Source of the DNA: an uncultured Flammeovirgaceae bacterium
GTDB taxonomy: Bacteria > Bacteroidota > Bacteroidia > Cytophagales > Cyclobacteriaceae
DNA length: 8,171 nt
NCBI GenBank assembly: GCA_946480685.1
Contig: CAMLLI010000148.1
Coordinates: 1 to 8,171 of the forward strand
Direction of reading: 5' to 3'
Shown: in pieces, positions 1 to 6,753 of the stretch
Layout: every line of letters begins with the position of its first letter
Numbering within the stretch: position 1 is the first letter of the stretch
The notes under the pieces: generated by a model
Database searches by the model: none
What the model was told of the DNA's origin: nothing
Seen by the model: only the letters and a program-made list of their open reading frames with translations
Translations under genes and position numbers: made by a program

Positions 1-770
1 AATCCAGCCATACATCAGAATCAGAAAAAACATTCGACCCGATTTCCGTCAGCGGGGCCTTAAAGTTTTTGAAAACAGAACATAACGCTGCCAGCAAAGG
101 AAAAGCTATAGCCTCCATGGCTACACAGCACTATACCGGTTCAGGTAAAACAACTGACCGAAAAATAGACGTGTTTAATACCGTGAAGAATTATACCGCT
201 ACTGGTAATTTTTCAATCTCCTATATACCGGATCCTTCCAAAGGAAAACTCGAAGTATATTTCCTGATTGATTCATCCGGATCGATGGCGCACGAAGATC
301 AGATACGCTATGCCAAAGGTGTTGTTGAACAAACACTCGAAAAACATAAAGGCCGCCAGGTAGCATTTGCCGGTATAGGTTTACGCAACGGACAGGCTGA
401 AGTTTTTCATCATACCACAACACACGCGGATCAATTTGTGACCGCCTTGCAACAACTTAAGACGGGTGGTAAAACAAACCTGACGGCTGGCTTCGAGAAA
501 GTATATCAGCTGTTACATCGTTCGGCACAATCGCGTCACGTGCAACATCATCTCTATATTTTTACCGATGGCCGAATCAACGCTGCTATAGATCACACGC
601 ACGATCCGCTTGCAGAAGCGGTTGGTTATTACAAGCGTTACCTGAAATCATTGTCCTATACACAGATATTGAATACTGAACATGGATTTGTAAAGATGGA
701 CAATGCCCGTCTGCTGGCCGAAAAACTCCACATACATTTCAGTGATATTCATCGCGAGACTATTCTTTAA
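1..770 (+). CDS. ChlD/BchD-like chelatase subunit, VWA domain (5'-truncated)
   Basis: Partial gene: the frame is open from base 3 with no stop, so the real start lies upstream; the TTG at 69 need not be a start. About 255 codons are visible. A Ser/Lys-rich linker and the segment DRKIDVFNTVKNY lead into a von Willebrand A domain. Its MIDAS metal site is complete: DSSGSM (D at 270-272), the TNLTAGF threonine (474-476) and FTDG. Domain order, the linker and the GGKTNLTAGF motif resemble the C-terminus of magnesium-chelatase subunit D (ChlD/BchD), which works with a AAA+ ATPase subunit to drive metal insertion by the large subunit. With CobN encoded downstream, it is inferred to be the ATPase-side partner of a cobaltochelatase, possibly a ChlI-ChlD fusion whose AAA+ part lies outside the window. 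CobT also ends in a VWA domain and is the main alternative. It precedes the riboswitch, so it is probably transcribed separately. Confidence 0.8.
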   Translation, partial: SSHTSESEKTFDPISVSGALKFLKTEHNAASKGKAIASMATQHYTGSGKTTDRKIDVFNTVKNYTATGNFSISYIPDPSKGKLEVYFLIDSSGSMAHEDQIRYAKGVVEQTLEKHKGRQVAFAGIGLRNGQAEVFHHTTTHADQFVTALQQLKTGGKTNLTAGFEKVYQLLHRSAQSRHVQHHLYIFTDGRINAAIDHTHDPLAEAVGYYKRYLKSLSYTQILNTEHGFVKMDNARLLAEKLHIHFSDIHRETIL

Positions 771-785
771 TATAGCAGCCTTGTG

Positions 786-800
786 CCTTTTTTTAAAAGG
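786..800 (+). terminator. weak AT-rich hairpin after the chelatase gene
   Basis: CCTTTT (786-791) and AAAAGG (795-800) form a perfect six-pair stem with a three-base loop, 16 bases after the stop codon of the upstream gene. It has only two G-C pairs and no T-run follows it. It could mark the 3' end of the upstream transcript before the new promoter, but the support is structural only and weak. Confidence 0.2.
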
Positions 801-837
801 ATAAACATGGCTCATTATTATTTGTCGGAATTTATTA

Positions 838-845
838 TACATTTG
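838..845 (+). promoter_or_regulatory. Bacteroidetes-type -7 promoter box TACATTTG
   Basis: TACATTTG matches the Bacteroidetes primary-sigma -7 consensus TAnnTTTG exactly. Initiation about 6-8 bases downstream would start the RNA near 851-853, which is where the cobalamin aptamer begins. A TTTG at 821-824 lies only 13 bases upstream, shorter than the usual spacing of about 19-21, so no good -33 element is seen. The placement directly before the aptamer is the best argument for it. Confidence 0.5.
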
Positions 846-852
846 TCGCAGT

Positions 853-1056
853 TACGGTTGCAGTTATTGATACTGAATAACTGCATTAAAAGGGAATCCG
901 GTGTAAGTCCGGAACAGTACCCGCTGCTGTAATCCTGCTGTTAAATTTTCTTAACGGCTGTGTTCAGGTAACAAGGCCACTGTCGCCAGGTTGATATAAA
1001 ATATATCAATCGGACGGGAAGGCACCTGAACCGGGAAAGTCAGAAGACCTGCCATA
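853..1056 (+). promoter_or_regulatory. cobalamin riboswitch (B12 element)
   Basis: This leader RNA aptamer binds adenosyl- or another cobalamin and lowers downstream expression. The conserved pieces occur in order: AAAGGGAATCCGGTG (from 888), AAGTCCGG, CAGTACCCGCTGCTGTAAT (915-933), the B12 box GGCCACTG (975-982), GACGGGAAGGCACCTGA, and AGTCAGAAGACCTGCC (1039-1054). Visible stems are TCCGG/CCGGA (897-901 with 909-913), an eight-pair hairpin at 937-958 (one G-T pair), TTCAGGT/ACCTGAA (963-969 with 1024-1030) enclosing the B12 box, and TTGATATA/TATATCAA (991-998 with 1002-1009). An extra perfect nine-pair hairpin sits at 860-884 near the 5' end. The aptamer is followed by btuC-like, btuD-like, TonB-receptor, cobW and cobN genes, a classic B12 regulon. 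The outer limits are approximate because the closing stem is not obvious. Confidence 0.95.
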
Positions 1057-1074
1057 GCTATATAACAACTTAAC

Positions 1075-1091
1075 GCTTTCGGGTGAAAAGC
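1075..1091 (+). promoter_or_regulatory. possible riboswitch expression-platform hairpin
   Basis: GCTTT (1075-1079) pairs with AAAGC (1087-1091) around a seven-base loop, about 20 bases after the aptamer and ending nine bases before the ATG at 1101. No T-run follows, so it is not an intrinsic terminator and control at translation is more likely. The GAAAA at 1085-1089 is complementary to the TTTTC loop (946-950) of an aptamer hairpin, so a long-range loop contact that competes with this hairpin is possible. That is inference from pairing alone. Confidence 0.3.
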
Positions 1092-1100
1092 CACAGTAGC

Positions 1101-1262
1101 ATGGAAAAACTATATCAGCACATCATTCGCGTATGGGCCGTATGCCACGTTGTGGATACACGACCCTTGATTACATCACCTGCCGGTAACAACGCTGTCT
1201 CGCAGATTGCGTGTAGCCATACCGTTAGTATACCCGATCGCTTTCCGTACCGTTCGATATAA
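1101..1262 (+). CDS. small ORF between riboswitch and permease gene, unrecognised (53 aa)
   Basis: An ATG-started frame of 53 codons begins about 45 bases after the aptamer, the position normally held by the first riboswitch-controlled gene. Its TAA ends at 1262, five bases before the permease ATG, which suggests translational coupling if it is real. The peptide has no signal sequence and no convincing membrane segment. It carries two cysteines (C15, C38) and three histidines (H7, H16, H40) in CH and CSH pairs, a mid-section TSPAGNNAVSQIACSH, and a basic C-terminus. I recognise no family. It may be a short cobalamin-regulated protein, a leader peptide that carries ribosomes to the permease start, or chance. 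Codon choice resembles the neighbours, but the length is too small to be decisive. Confidence 0.35.
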   Translation: MEKLYQHIIRVWAVCHVVDTRPLITSPAGNNAVSQIACSHTVSIPDRFPYRSI

Positions 1263-1267
1263 TTGGT

Positions 1268-2359
1268 ATGTTCGGGCGTACACGAGGTATAGCGCAGGAA
1301 GAACTGCAGCTACCCGCATTGACTTCGCGGGCGGTTTGGATTGCATGGATGGGACTTGCAGTATTGATATTGCTACTGCTCGATCTTGTGCTGGGTTCGG
1401 TATATATACCACTCCCGAATGTGATCGCTATATTAACAGGACAAGGTTCTGAAAATGTAGCGTGGCTCAAGATCGTTCAGAATATACGTGTCCCAAAAGT
1501 GTTTACCGCTATACTTGCCGGAGCAGCACTTTCTGTCAGTGGTCTGCAAATGCAAACGCTCTTCCGAAATCCGTTGGCTGGTCCGTCCGTGTTGGGTATT
1601 ACCTCCGGTGCGAGTCTAGGTGTAGCTATACTGATGCTCGGCAGCGGTCATGTAACAAGCAGCTTTGCTATACGGCAGCTTGGTATAGCAAGCAGCTGGC
1701 TTATCGTTCTGGCATCATCGGCAGGTTCAGCTATCGTTATGCTGATGGTGATCGGACTTTCATTGCGCATCCGCGATAATGTTATACTGCTCATTATGGG
1801 GTTGATGCTTTCAAACCTCATTCTCGCGATGATCAGTGTTTGGCAATACTTCAGCGAGCCCGAGCAGATACAGGAATACCTTATGTGGACATTCGGAAGT
1901 TTAGGCGGTGTATCGCGCGAGCAGCTAACGGTGCTGTCAGTAACAATCCTGGCGGGTATAGCATTGACCTTCGTATCATCAAAGTTTTTAAACCCGCTGT
2001 TGCTGGGCGAAGGTTATGCCGGCAGCATGGGTGTAAATCTCCGGTATGTAAAATTACTCATCATTATATCAACGAGTTTGTTGGCCGGAGCGATCACCGG
2101 GTTCTGTGGTCCGATTGCATTTATAGGTATAGCCGTGCCACATCTTTGTCGCGCACTGTTAAATACAGCCGATCACCGCATACTTATTCCATCGTGTTGT
2201 CTGCTGGGTGCTGCCGTGATGTTGCTATGCGATATAGTGGCGCAGTTACCCGGCCATCAGGGTGTGTTACCGGTAAACGCGGTTACTGCTATGGTGGGAT
2301 CGCCTGTGGTAATGTGGGTTATTCTAAAGCGGAAGAATATAAAATCATCATTTAGCTGA
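1268..2359 (+). CDS. btuC: cobalamin/iron-siderophore ABC transporter permease, FecCD/BtuC family
   Basis: This is an inner-membrane permease, 363 aa, a little longer than the usual 320-350. It would form a homodimeric channel moving corrinoid from periplasm to cytoplasm. The first membrane helix spans about residues 23-43, followed by roughly nine more. Family hallmarks are the run around residues 84-120 (GAALSVSGLQMQTLFRNPLA, then GPSVLGITSGASLG), the coupling-loop segment at 278-308 (GPIAFIGIAVPHLCR) that contacts the ATPase, and the ending LPVNAVTAMVGSPVVMW. The start at 1268 is the only ATG available, because an in-frame TAG lies at 1226-1228; no Shine-Dalgarno is present. The ATPase gene follows after three bases. 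FecCD proteins also carry haem and siderophores, so cobalamin specificity rests on the riboswitch and the CobW/CobN neighbours. ATA is the most used isoleucine codon (about 18 of 36). Confidence 0.9.
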   Translation: MFGRTRGIAQEELQLPALTSRAVWIAWMGLAVLILLLLDLVLGSVYIPLPNVIAILTGQGSENVAWLKIVQNIRVPKVFTAILAGAALSVSGLQMQTLFRNPLAGPSVLGITSGASLGVAILMLGSGHVTSSFAIRQLGIASSWLIVLASSAGSAIVMLMVIGLSLRIRDNVILLIMGLMLSNLILAMISVWQYFSEPEQIQEYLMWTFGSLGGVSREQLTVLSVTILAGIALTFVSSKFLNPLLLGEGYAGSMGVNLRYVKLLIIISTSLLAGAITGFCGPIAFIGIAVPHLCRALLNTADHRILIPSCCLLGAAVMLLCDIVAQLPGHQGVLPVNAVTAMVGSPVVMWVILKRKNIKSSFS

Positions 2360-2362
2360 GAT

Positions 2363-3448
2363 ATGGCCGCTAACTCATTTCATACTGCAAATATACCAGC
2401 AGCGCACGGTGGGAGCGAGTGTGTTCTGCATAGCGAGAAGCTCACCATCGGTTATAAAACTAAAGGTGGTGTCCGTACAGTAGGCCATGCGTTGGATTTA
2501 ACGTTGCGCCCCGGACAATTTGTTTGCCTGTTGGGACCGAACGGTGCAGGAAAAAGCACGCTGATAAAAACACTCGCGGGTATTCAGCTTCCGCTGGATG
2601 GAAAAGTTTTTATAGCGCGGGAAGATATATATACCATTCGAAAGAGCGAACTCGCCCGAAAGCTTAGCCTGGTTCTTACAGATGTTATACCTACCGGAAA
2701 TCTCGATGTATATACTGTGCTAACCCTGGGGCGGTATCCGTATGCGAACTGGTTTGGTACATTAAGTGAAGCTGATCATAAAATTATTATTGAAGCAGCG
2801 CGAGGCACGGGTATAGAACACCATCTCGGCAAACAGCTTGATCAGCTCAGCGATGGGGAGAGACAAAAGGTAATGATCACACGTGCGCTGGTGCAGGATA
2901 CTCCACTTGTTATACTCGATGAACCAACCGCACATCTTGATCTGCCGAGTCGTGTAGAGGTAATGAGACTGTTGCGTACGATGGCGCGCCACACCGGAAA
3001 AGCGATTATACTCTCAACACACGAGCTCGATCTTGCTTTACAGGCTGCTGATACGATCTGGCTTATGATGCCGAATCAATCGTTGTTAACAGGTGCTCCG
3101 GAAGACCTGATCATCAACGGAACGTTCGAGAAAGCTTTCAGTAAAAACGGTTTTGATTTTTGTCGCGATACCGGAACGTTTCGCGTGAATGATCCGGACG
3201 AGGACAAGATAATTCAATTGACCGGTGAAGGCTATACATACTTCTGGACGAAGCGTGCATTGGAGCGTGAAGGGTATAGCATTGTGAGTGAAGCGAATGA
3301 TATAGTATCGGTACAACAAAATATACATACCTGCCAGTGGACGCTGAGTCGGTCGGGTGCACAGTATCATTTTAACGCAGTGGAGTTGTTGCTCGCGTTT
3401 CTTCGCGAAGAGGTTTCGATCAATATCAAATCAAACTGTACAGCATAA
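2363..3448 (+). CDS. btuD: ABC transporter ATP-binding protein, BtuD/FecE type with C-terminal extension
   Basis: This cytoplasmic ATPase, 361 aa, powers the preceding permease. Walker A is GPNGAGKST (residues 58-66), the signature LSDGE (162-166), Walker B VILDEP (183-188) with D-loop AHLD, and the switch histidine H220 lies in STHELD. Where the Q-loop glutamine is expected, the sequence reads LSLVLTDV (101-108), so the usual Gln is not seen; from memory, Bacteroidetes relatives share a VLTD/VLTE variant. The ATPase core ends near residue 255. About 105 further residues follow (FEKAFSKNGFDFCRDTG onward), beyond the roughly 250-260 aa of BtuD or FecE. I recall similar extensions in Bacteroidetes homologues; their role is unknown to me. 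It starts three bases after btuC, so the two are surely cotranscribed. Specificity for cobalamin is inferred from context. Confidence 0.88.
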   Translation: MAANSFHTANIPAAHGGSECVLHSEKLTIGYKTKGGVRTVGHALDLTLRPGQFVCLLGPNGAGKSTLIKTLAGIQLPLDGKVFIAREDIYTIRKSELARKLSLVLTDVIPTGNLDVYTVLTLGRYPYANWFGTLSEADHKIIIEAARGTGIEHHLGKQLDQLSDGERQKVMITRALVQDTPLVILDEPTAHLDLPSRVEVMRLLRTMARHTGKAIILSTHELDLALQAADTIWLMMPNQSLLTGAPEDLIINGTFEKAFSKNGFDFCRDTGTFRVNDPDEDKIIQLTGEGYTYFWTKRALEREGYSIVSEANDIVSVQQNIHTCQWTLSRSGAQYHFNAVELLLAFLREEVSINIKSNCTA

Positions 3449-3465
3449 ATATAGCGTAATACGAT

Positions 3466-4242
3466 ATGGGTAAAGATCTTACAAAAGTTACCAATACAGT
3501 TTTTGTGTGCAATGGAGGCACCTGCAAGAAAAATGGTGCTGAAGAAAATACGCGTGAATTGCGCTGTGCTATAAAAATGGCGGGCTTGCACGAGGTAACT
3601 CATACCATTAAAACTCTTTGCCAGGGACAATGTGAAAATGCACCGGTATTGTTTCTGAATCCTGAAGGTATATGGTATAAACGAATGACGGCCGAAACGA
3701 TCGATGCATTTGTAAGACAAAAATTAGCGAATCGTACGGGGTTCGATGATTATACACTTTTTAAAGATGGTTGGACTACCATGTTGCCGGTAAAGACAAT
3801 TGAAGCCAAAACACACGATGAACTTACGCATCACGATGACGATCGTATAGGGAATGTTTTTGGTGCACAGATATACCCGTGGGAACATAATGTATATCCG
3901 TTATTAAAAGAGATATTCCAGGTATACCGCGAACATCTCACAGTATATTATTGCGACAAGGTTCTCAATTCATCACAGTTTCAGATTACCTATAAAGACG
4001 GCAGAGCACTGATCAATGGGAGTATAGCAGGCGATGAACTTGAAGTGACCATGTCGGCAACACGCGAATCGGAGTACTTTCTCTATAAAGTAAGTAAGAT
4101 CAAATTATACAGGAAACCTGATGCACAACAGGGCATTTACATCGCCAACGCAAAGCAAGGTGTGTTCCTGCGAATCGAATGGTATGAGGAGAATGATTTC
4201 TGGAATCACATCGTGGACAACTATGTCATGATCAGCGGCTAA
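3466..4242 (+). CDS. thioredoxin-fold [2Fe-2S] ferredoxin domain protein with unrecognised C-terminal domain
   Basis: The protein has 258 aa and two parts. Residues about 9-87 match the thioredoxin-like [2Fe-2S] ferredoxin family. The cluster ligands are C15 and C20 (VCNGGTCKKNGA) and C52 and C56 (TLCQGQCENAP), followed by the family's typical PEGIWYKRMT segment; C34 is an extra cysteine. Residues about 90-258 do not match anything I know. They include a His/Asp patch (KTHDELTHHDDD, 116-126), an aromatic region (IYPWEHNVYP), and a beta-rich end with a run of alternating charged and hydrophobic residues. No signal peptide is present, so it is cytoplasmic. Related ferredoxins occur in cobalamin clusters beside cobW and cobN, where electron transfer, for example cobalt or corrinoid reduction, is assumed but not shown here. 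It lies 17 bases after the ATPase gene, in the same operon. Confidence 0.8.
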   Translation: MGKDLTKVTNTVFVCNGGTCKKNGAEENTRELRCAIKMAGLHEVTHTIKTLCQGQCENAPVLFLNPEGIWYKRMTAETIDAFVRQKLANRTGFDDYTLFKDGWTTMLPVKTIEAKTHDELTHHDDDRIGNVFGAQIYPWEHNVYPLLKEIFQVYREHLTVYYCDKVLNSSQFQITYKDGRALINGSIAGDELEVTMSATRESEYFLYKVSKIKLYRKPDAQQGIYIANAKQGVFLRIEWYEENDFWNHIVDNYVMISG

Positions 4243-4283
4243 AGGATTATACGAAAAACTAACTCAATACCTTAAAACTATAT

Positions 4284-6737
4284 ATGCGGTTACTCTACCA
4301 ATTTTTAATGCTTTCATTTCTACTAGTCGTTGGACTGTCTCATAAAGTCTTTTCCCAGAATGTCGTAACGGTGCAGGGTGTTGTGCGCGATCAGGCTGGT
4401 CAACCTATACCTGCTGTAAGTATTGTGCAGCATGGTACAACGCGCGGAACCATGACAGACGAATCGGGTAAATATATACTGGAAGTTTCGGAAAACGCTA
4501 TACTCACGTTTTCACACCAGGGCTATAAATCGCAGGAGATAGTTGTTGAGCAGGCCGGGGAATTCAATGTTGTTATGGCAGTTGGTTTGTCTCAATTAAG
4601 TGAAGTAGTGGTTACGGCTACGCGATCGGAGCGAGCGATCGAAAGCACTCCGCAAAATGTAAACGTTATTGGTCGTGAGGAGATTGATAACACTGCAGCA
4701 ACCGATCTTACCGATCTTGTAAAGAAAACCGCCGGTGTGGATGTGATTCAGTATCCGGGACTACTCTCCGGTATAGGTATACGTGGTTTCAGGCCGCAGT
4801 TCTCGGGCATCAATCAGCGTACGTTGGTACTGATCGATGGTCGTCCTGCCGGAGCAACGAATCTCGCCACCATTGATATGAATAATGTTGAGCGTGTTGA
4901 AGTACAGAAAGGCCCCGCATCAGCACTCTACGGTTCACAGGCAATGGGTGGGGTAGTAAATATCATTACTAAAAAGACAAACGGTGAAGTAAAGGGACGC
5001 GCCTTCGCTGGTATAGGAAGTTTCGGTATCACGCAGGGAGGTTTTTCGTTGGGCGGTAATGTTACCAACAAGCTTGACTTTGATGCAAGCTTCAACAGCT
5101 ATAGCCAGTCGAAAGATTTTAAGATCGGTAAGAATAATATATTCAGAGATGCTTTTGGCTGGGACAAGGCTGATCGTGTTGTGTGGACAGAAAAAGGTAA
5201 GGAGGATGTTGTTATCGATGATGTGCGCGGTGATGGTGACACACGTGCCAATACAAACTATAGCAATTATACTGCCGCTGCCCGTTTGGGATATGCTATC
5301 AATTCCGACTGGCGCATTGATGTGAAGGGTGATCGCTTTTACGCAAAAGGTGTTAATACACCCGGTGATATTGAAGATGGCAATCTGAGCCCCGGGTTAA
5401 AAGATATGGATCGCTATAGCAGCGATATCATTGCCACGGGAAAGATCTCACCTACAACCGAGGTAAACGGGAAAGTGTTTGTCGCACGCGAACAGGTAAC
5501 TAACTATACCGTGTCGGTAAATGATAGCACTACAGTTCGATCGCAATTTGTTAATGCCAACAACGAACTTACCTGGTTGGTTGGGCAGGTAATGGTGCGG
5601 CAGCAACTGGGTAAACATTTTGTAACGGCAGGTGTTGACTATACGCGAATCGAACAGGATAATTTATCTTATACCGATCGTGGTGTTGCCAGGAATATTT
5701 CTCCGCGCAGTCCTAATTTCGATCAGGCTAATACCGGTATATATCTGCAAACAGAATTAAGCTTCCTGGACGATCGTCTGAACGCAACGGCCGGTGTGCG
5801 GTACGAAAATATCAAGTACGATGTAACGGGTACAAATCTGTTCCGGTCACGCTCCCGGACGAGTGACGTGGTTAATCCCAGCATCGGTATAAACTATAAC
5901 GTGCTTCCCGATCTTTATTTGCACACTACATTCGGAACCGGTTTTACAACGGTAGGGATATTCGAAATTGCCGGGTATAGCGAAACAAAAGTTGACAAGA
6001 AGGAAAATGATGGCGTTGATACAGTAGATGTGTGGATTGGTAATGCGAATCTTAAAAACCAGCAAAGTTCTACTATCGATGCGGGTATACGCTATGCAAA
6101 TAATACTTCTGGTTTGTCCGCTGACGTTACCTGGTTTTATACCCGCTTTGAGAACAATGTAGTTTCCGGTATAACACAATATCCGGCCGAACACGTGGAG
6201 TCCGGAGCTGCAATCAGAAACCGGAACAGTTATGCAAACTCAAAAGGCACTACACTCAGCGGTATCGAGTTTGATCTTTCGTATGATCTGGGCATCGGAC
6301 TGGACAAGTCTTATTCGCTTCGTGTATTTGCCGGTGGGGTATATATACTGAAGGCAGAGGAGATCCGGGAAATATACCTGCAGCCTGCTCCGCTTACCCT
6401 GGCTATGCATAACGTGGCAGATTTCACAGTAAACTATGGAATTGGTTTCGACAACCTGAAATGGTTTTCATCACAGCTCTCCGGCAGATATGTAGGCAGA
6501 AGATACGACACCGACTGGTCGTATTACCTCAGTGCCGATAACGCGTATGGTGCCGGCAACTATGCGGATATACACTATCCGTCTTTCATGGTGCTCGATT
6601 GGACAGCAAGTCTCAAACATAACAATCACGCAATCGTGTTGACGCTGGCCAACGTAACGGATGAAAACTACTACGAGAAGCGTGGCTACAACATGATGGG
6701 CCGCAACTATATGATAAAATATATACTCAACTTCTGA
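4284..6737 (+). CDS. TonB-dependent outer-membrane receptor, probably for corrinoids
   Basis: This 817-aa outer-membrane receptor would import its ligand using TonB/ExbBD energy. Residues 1-25 form a signal peptide with a hydrophobic core LMLSFLLVVGL and likely cleavage near VFSQ. A carboxypeptidase-regulatory-like beta domain follows at about 28-100 (VQGVVRDQAGQPIPAVSI...GTMTDESGKY), typical of Bacteroidetes receptors. A plausible TonB box is EVVVTATR (107-114). The plug covers about 119-230, with LVLIDGRPAG, VERVEVQKGPASALYGSQAMGGVVNIITKK split across 203-231. The 22-strand barrel fills the rest and ends in the expected terminal phenylalanine (YILNF). Placement between a ferredoxin and cobW in a riboswitch-led operon points to cobalamin, cobinamide or cobalt as ligand; sequence alone cannot choose, hence no symbol, though btuB would be the nearest label. 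No SusD partner follows. Confidence 0.92.
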   Translation: MRLLYQFLMLSFLLVVGLSHKVFSQNVVTVQGVVRDQAGQPIPAVSIVQHGTTRGTMTDESGKYILEVSENAILTFSHQGYKSQEIVVEQAGEFNVVMAVGLSQLSEVVVTATRSERAIESTPQNVNVIGREEIDNTAATDLTDLVKKTAGVDVIQYPGLLSGIGIRGFRPQFSGINQRTLVLIDGRPAGATNLATIDMNNVERVEVQKGPASALYGSQAMGGVVNIITKKTNGEVKGRAFAGIGSFGITQGGFSLGGNVTNKLDFDASFNSYSQSKDFKIGKNNIFRDAFGWDKADRVVWTEKGKEDVVIDDVRGDGDTRANTNYSNYTAAARLGYAINSDWRIDVKGDRFYAKGVNTPGDIEDGNLSPGLKDMDRYSSDIIATGKISPTTEVNGKVFVAREQVTNYTVSVNDSTTVRSQFVNANNELTWLVGQVMVRQQLGKHFVTAGVDYTRIEQDNLSYTDRGVARNISPRSPNFDQANTGIYLQTELSFLDDRLNATAGVRYENIKYDVTGTNLFRSRSRTSDVVNPSIGINYNVLPDLYLHTTFGTGFTTVGIFEIAGYSETKVDKKENDGVDTVDVWIGNANLKNQQSSTIDAGIRYANNTSGLSADVTWFYTRFENNVVSGITQYPAEHVESGAAIRNRNSYANSKGTTLSGIEFDLSYDLGIGLDKSYSLRVFAGGVYILKAEEIREIYLQPAPLTLAMHNVADFTVNYGIGFDNLKWFSSQLSGRYVGRRYDTDWSYYLSADNAYGAGNYADIHYPSFMVLDWTASLKHNNHAIVLTLANVTDENYYEKRGYNMMGRNYMIKYILNF

Positions 6738-6753
6738 TAACCACAATATACCT

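Noticed and set aside
807..932. 41-codon ATG frame starting at 807 before the riboswitch
   Set aside because: It spans the promoter box and the conserved 5' half of the aptamer, which must act as RNA; the stop lies inside the riboswitch core and the peptide resembles nothing known.
991..1009. Perfect TTGATATA/TATATCAA inverted repeat as an operator
   Set aside because: It sits between the B12 box and GGGAAGGC in the aptamer, where a variable-length stem is expected, so it is a riboswitch helix and not a protein site.
1101..1262. Small ORF as an N-terminal part of btuC lost by frameshift
   Set aside because: The permease already begins with a normal cytoplasmic tail and first helix from its ATG at 1268, and the 53-aa peptide has no hydrophobic segment to add.
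1207..1470. Overlapping frames on both strands around the permease start
   Set aside because: They overlap each other and the first membrane helices of btuC; their composition is that of antisense or shifted reading of a hydrophobic gene.
1840..2355. 171-codon + frame inside the permease gene
   Set aside because: It lies wholly within btuC in another frame, is rich in Arg/Ser/Cys with no domain, while the btuC frame carries the full FecCD motif set.
3367..3720. 117-codon reverse-strand frame across the ATPase/ferredoxin junction
   Set aside because: It overlaps the C-terminus of one well-supported gene and the cluster-binding domain of the next, and shows no recognisable motif.
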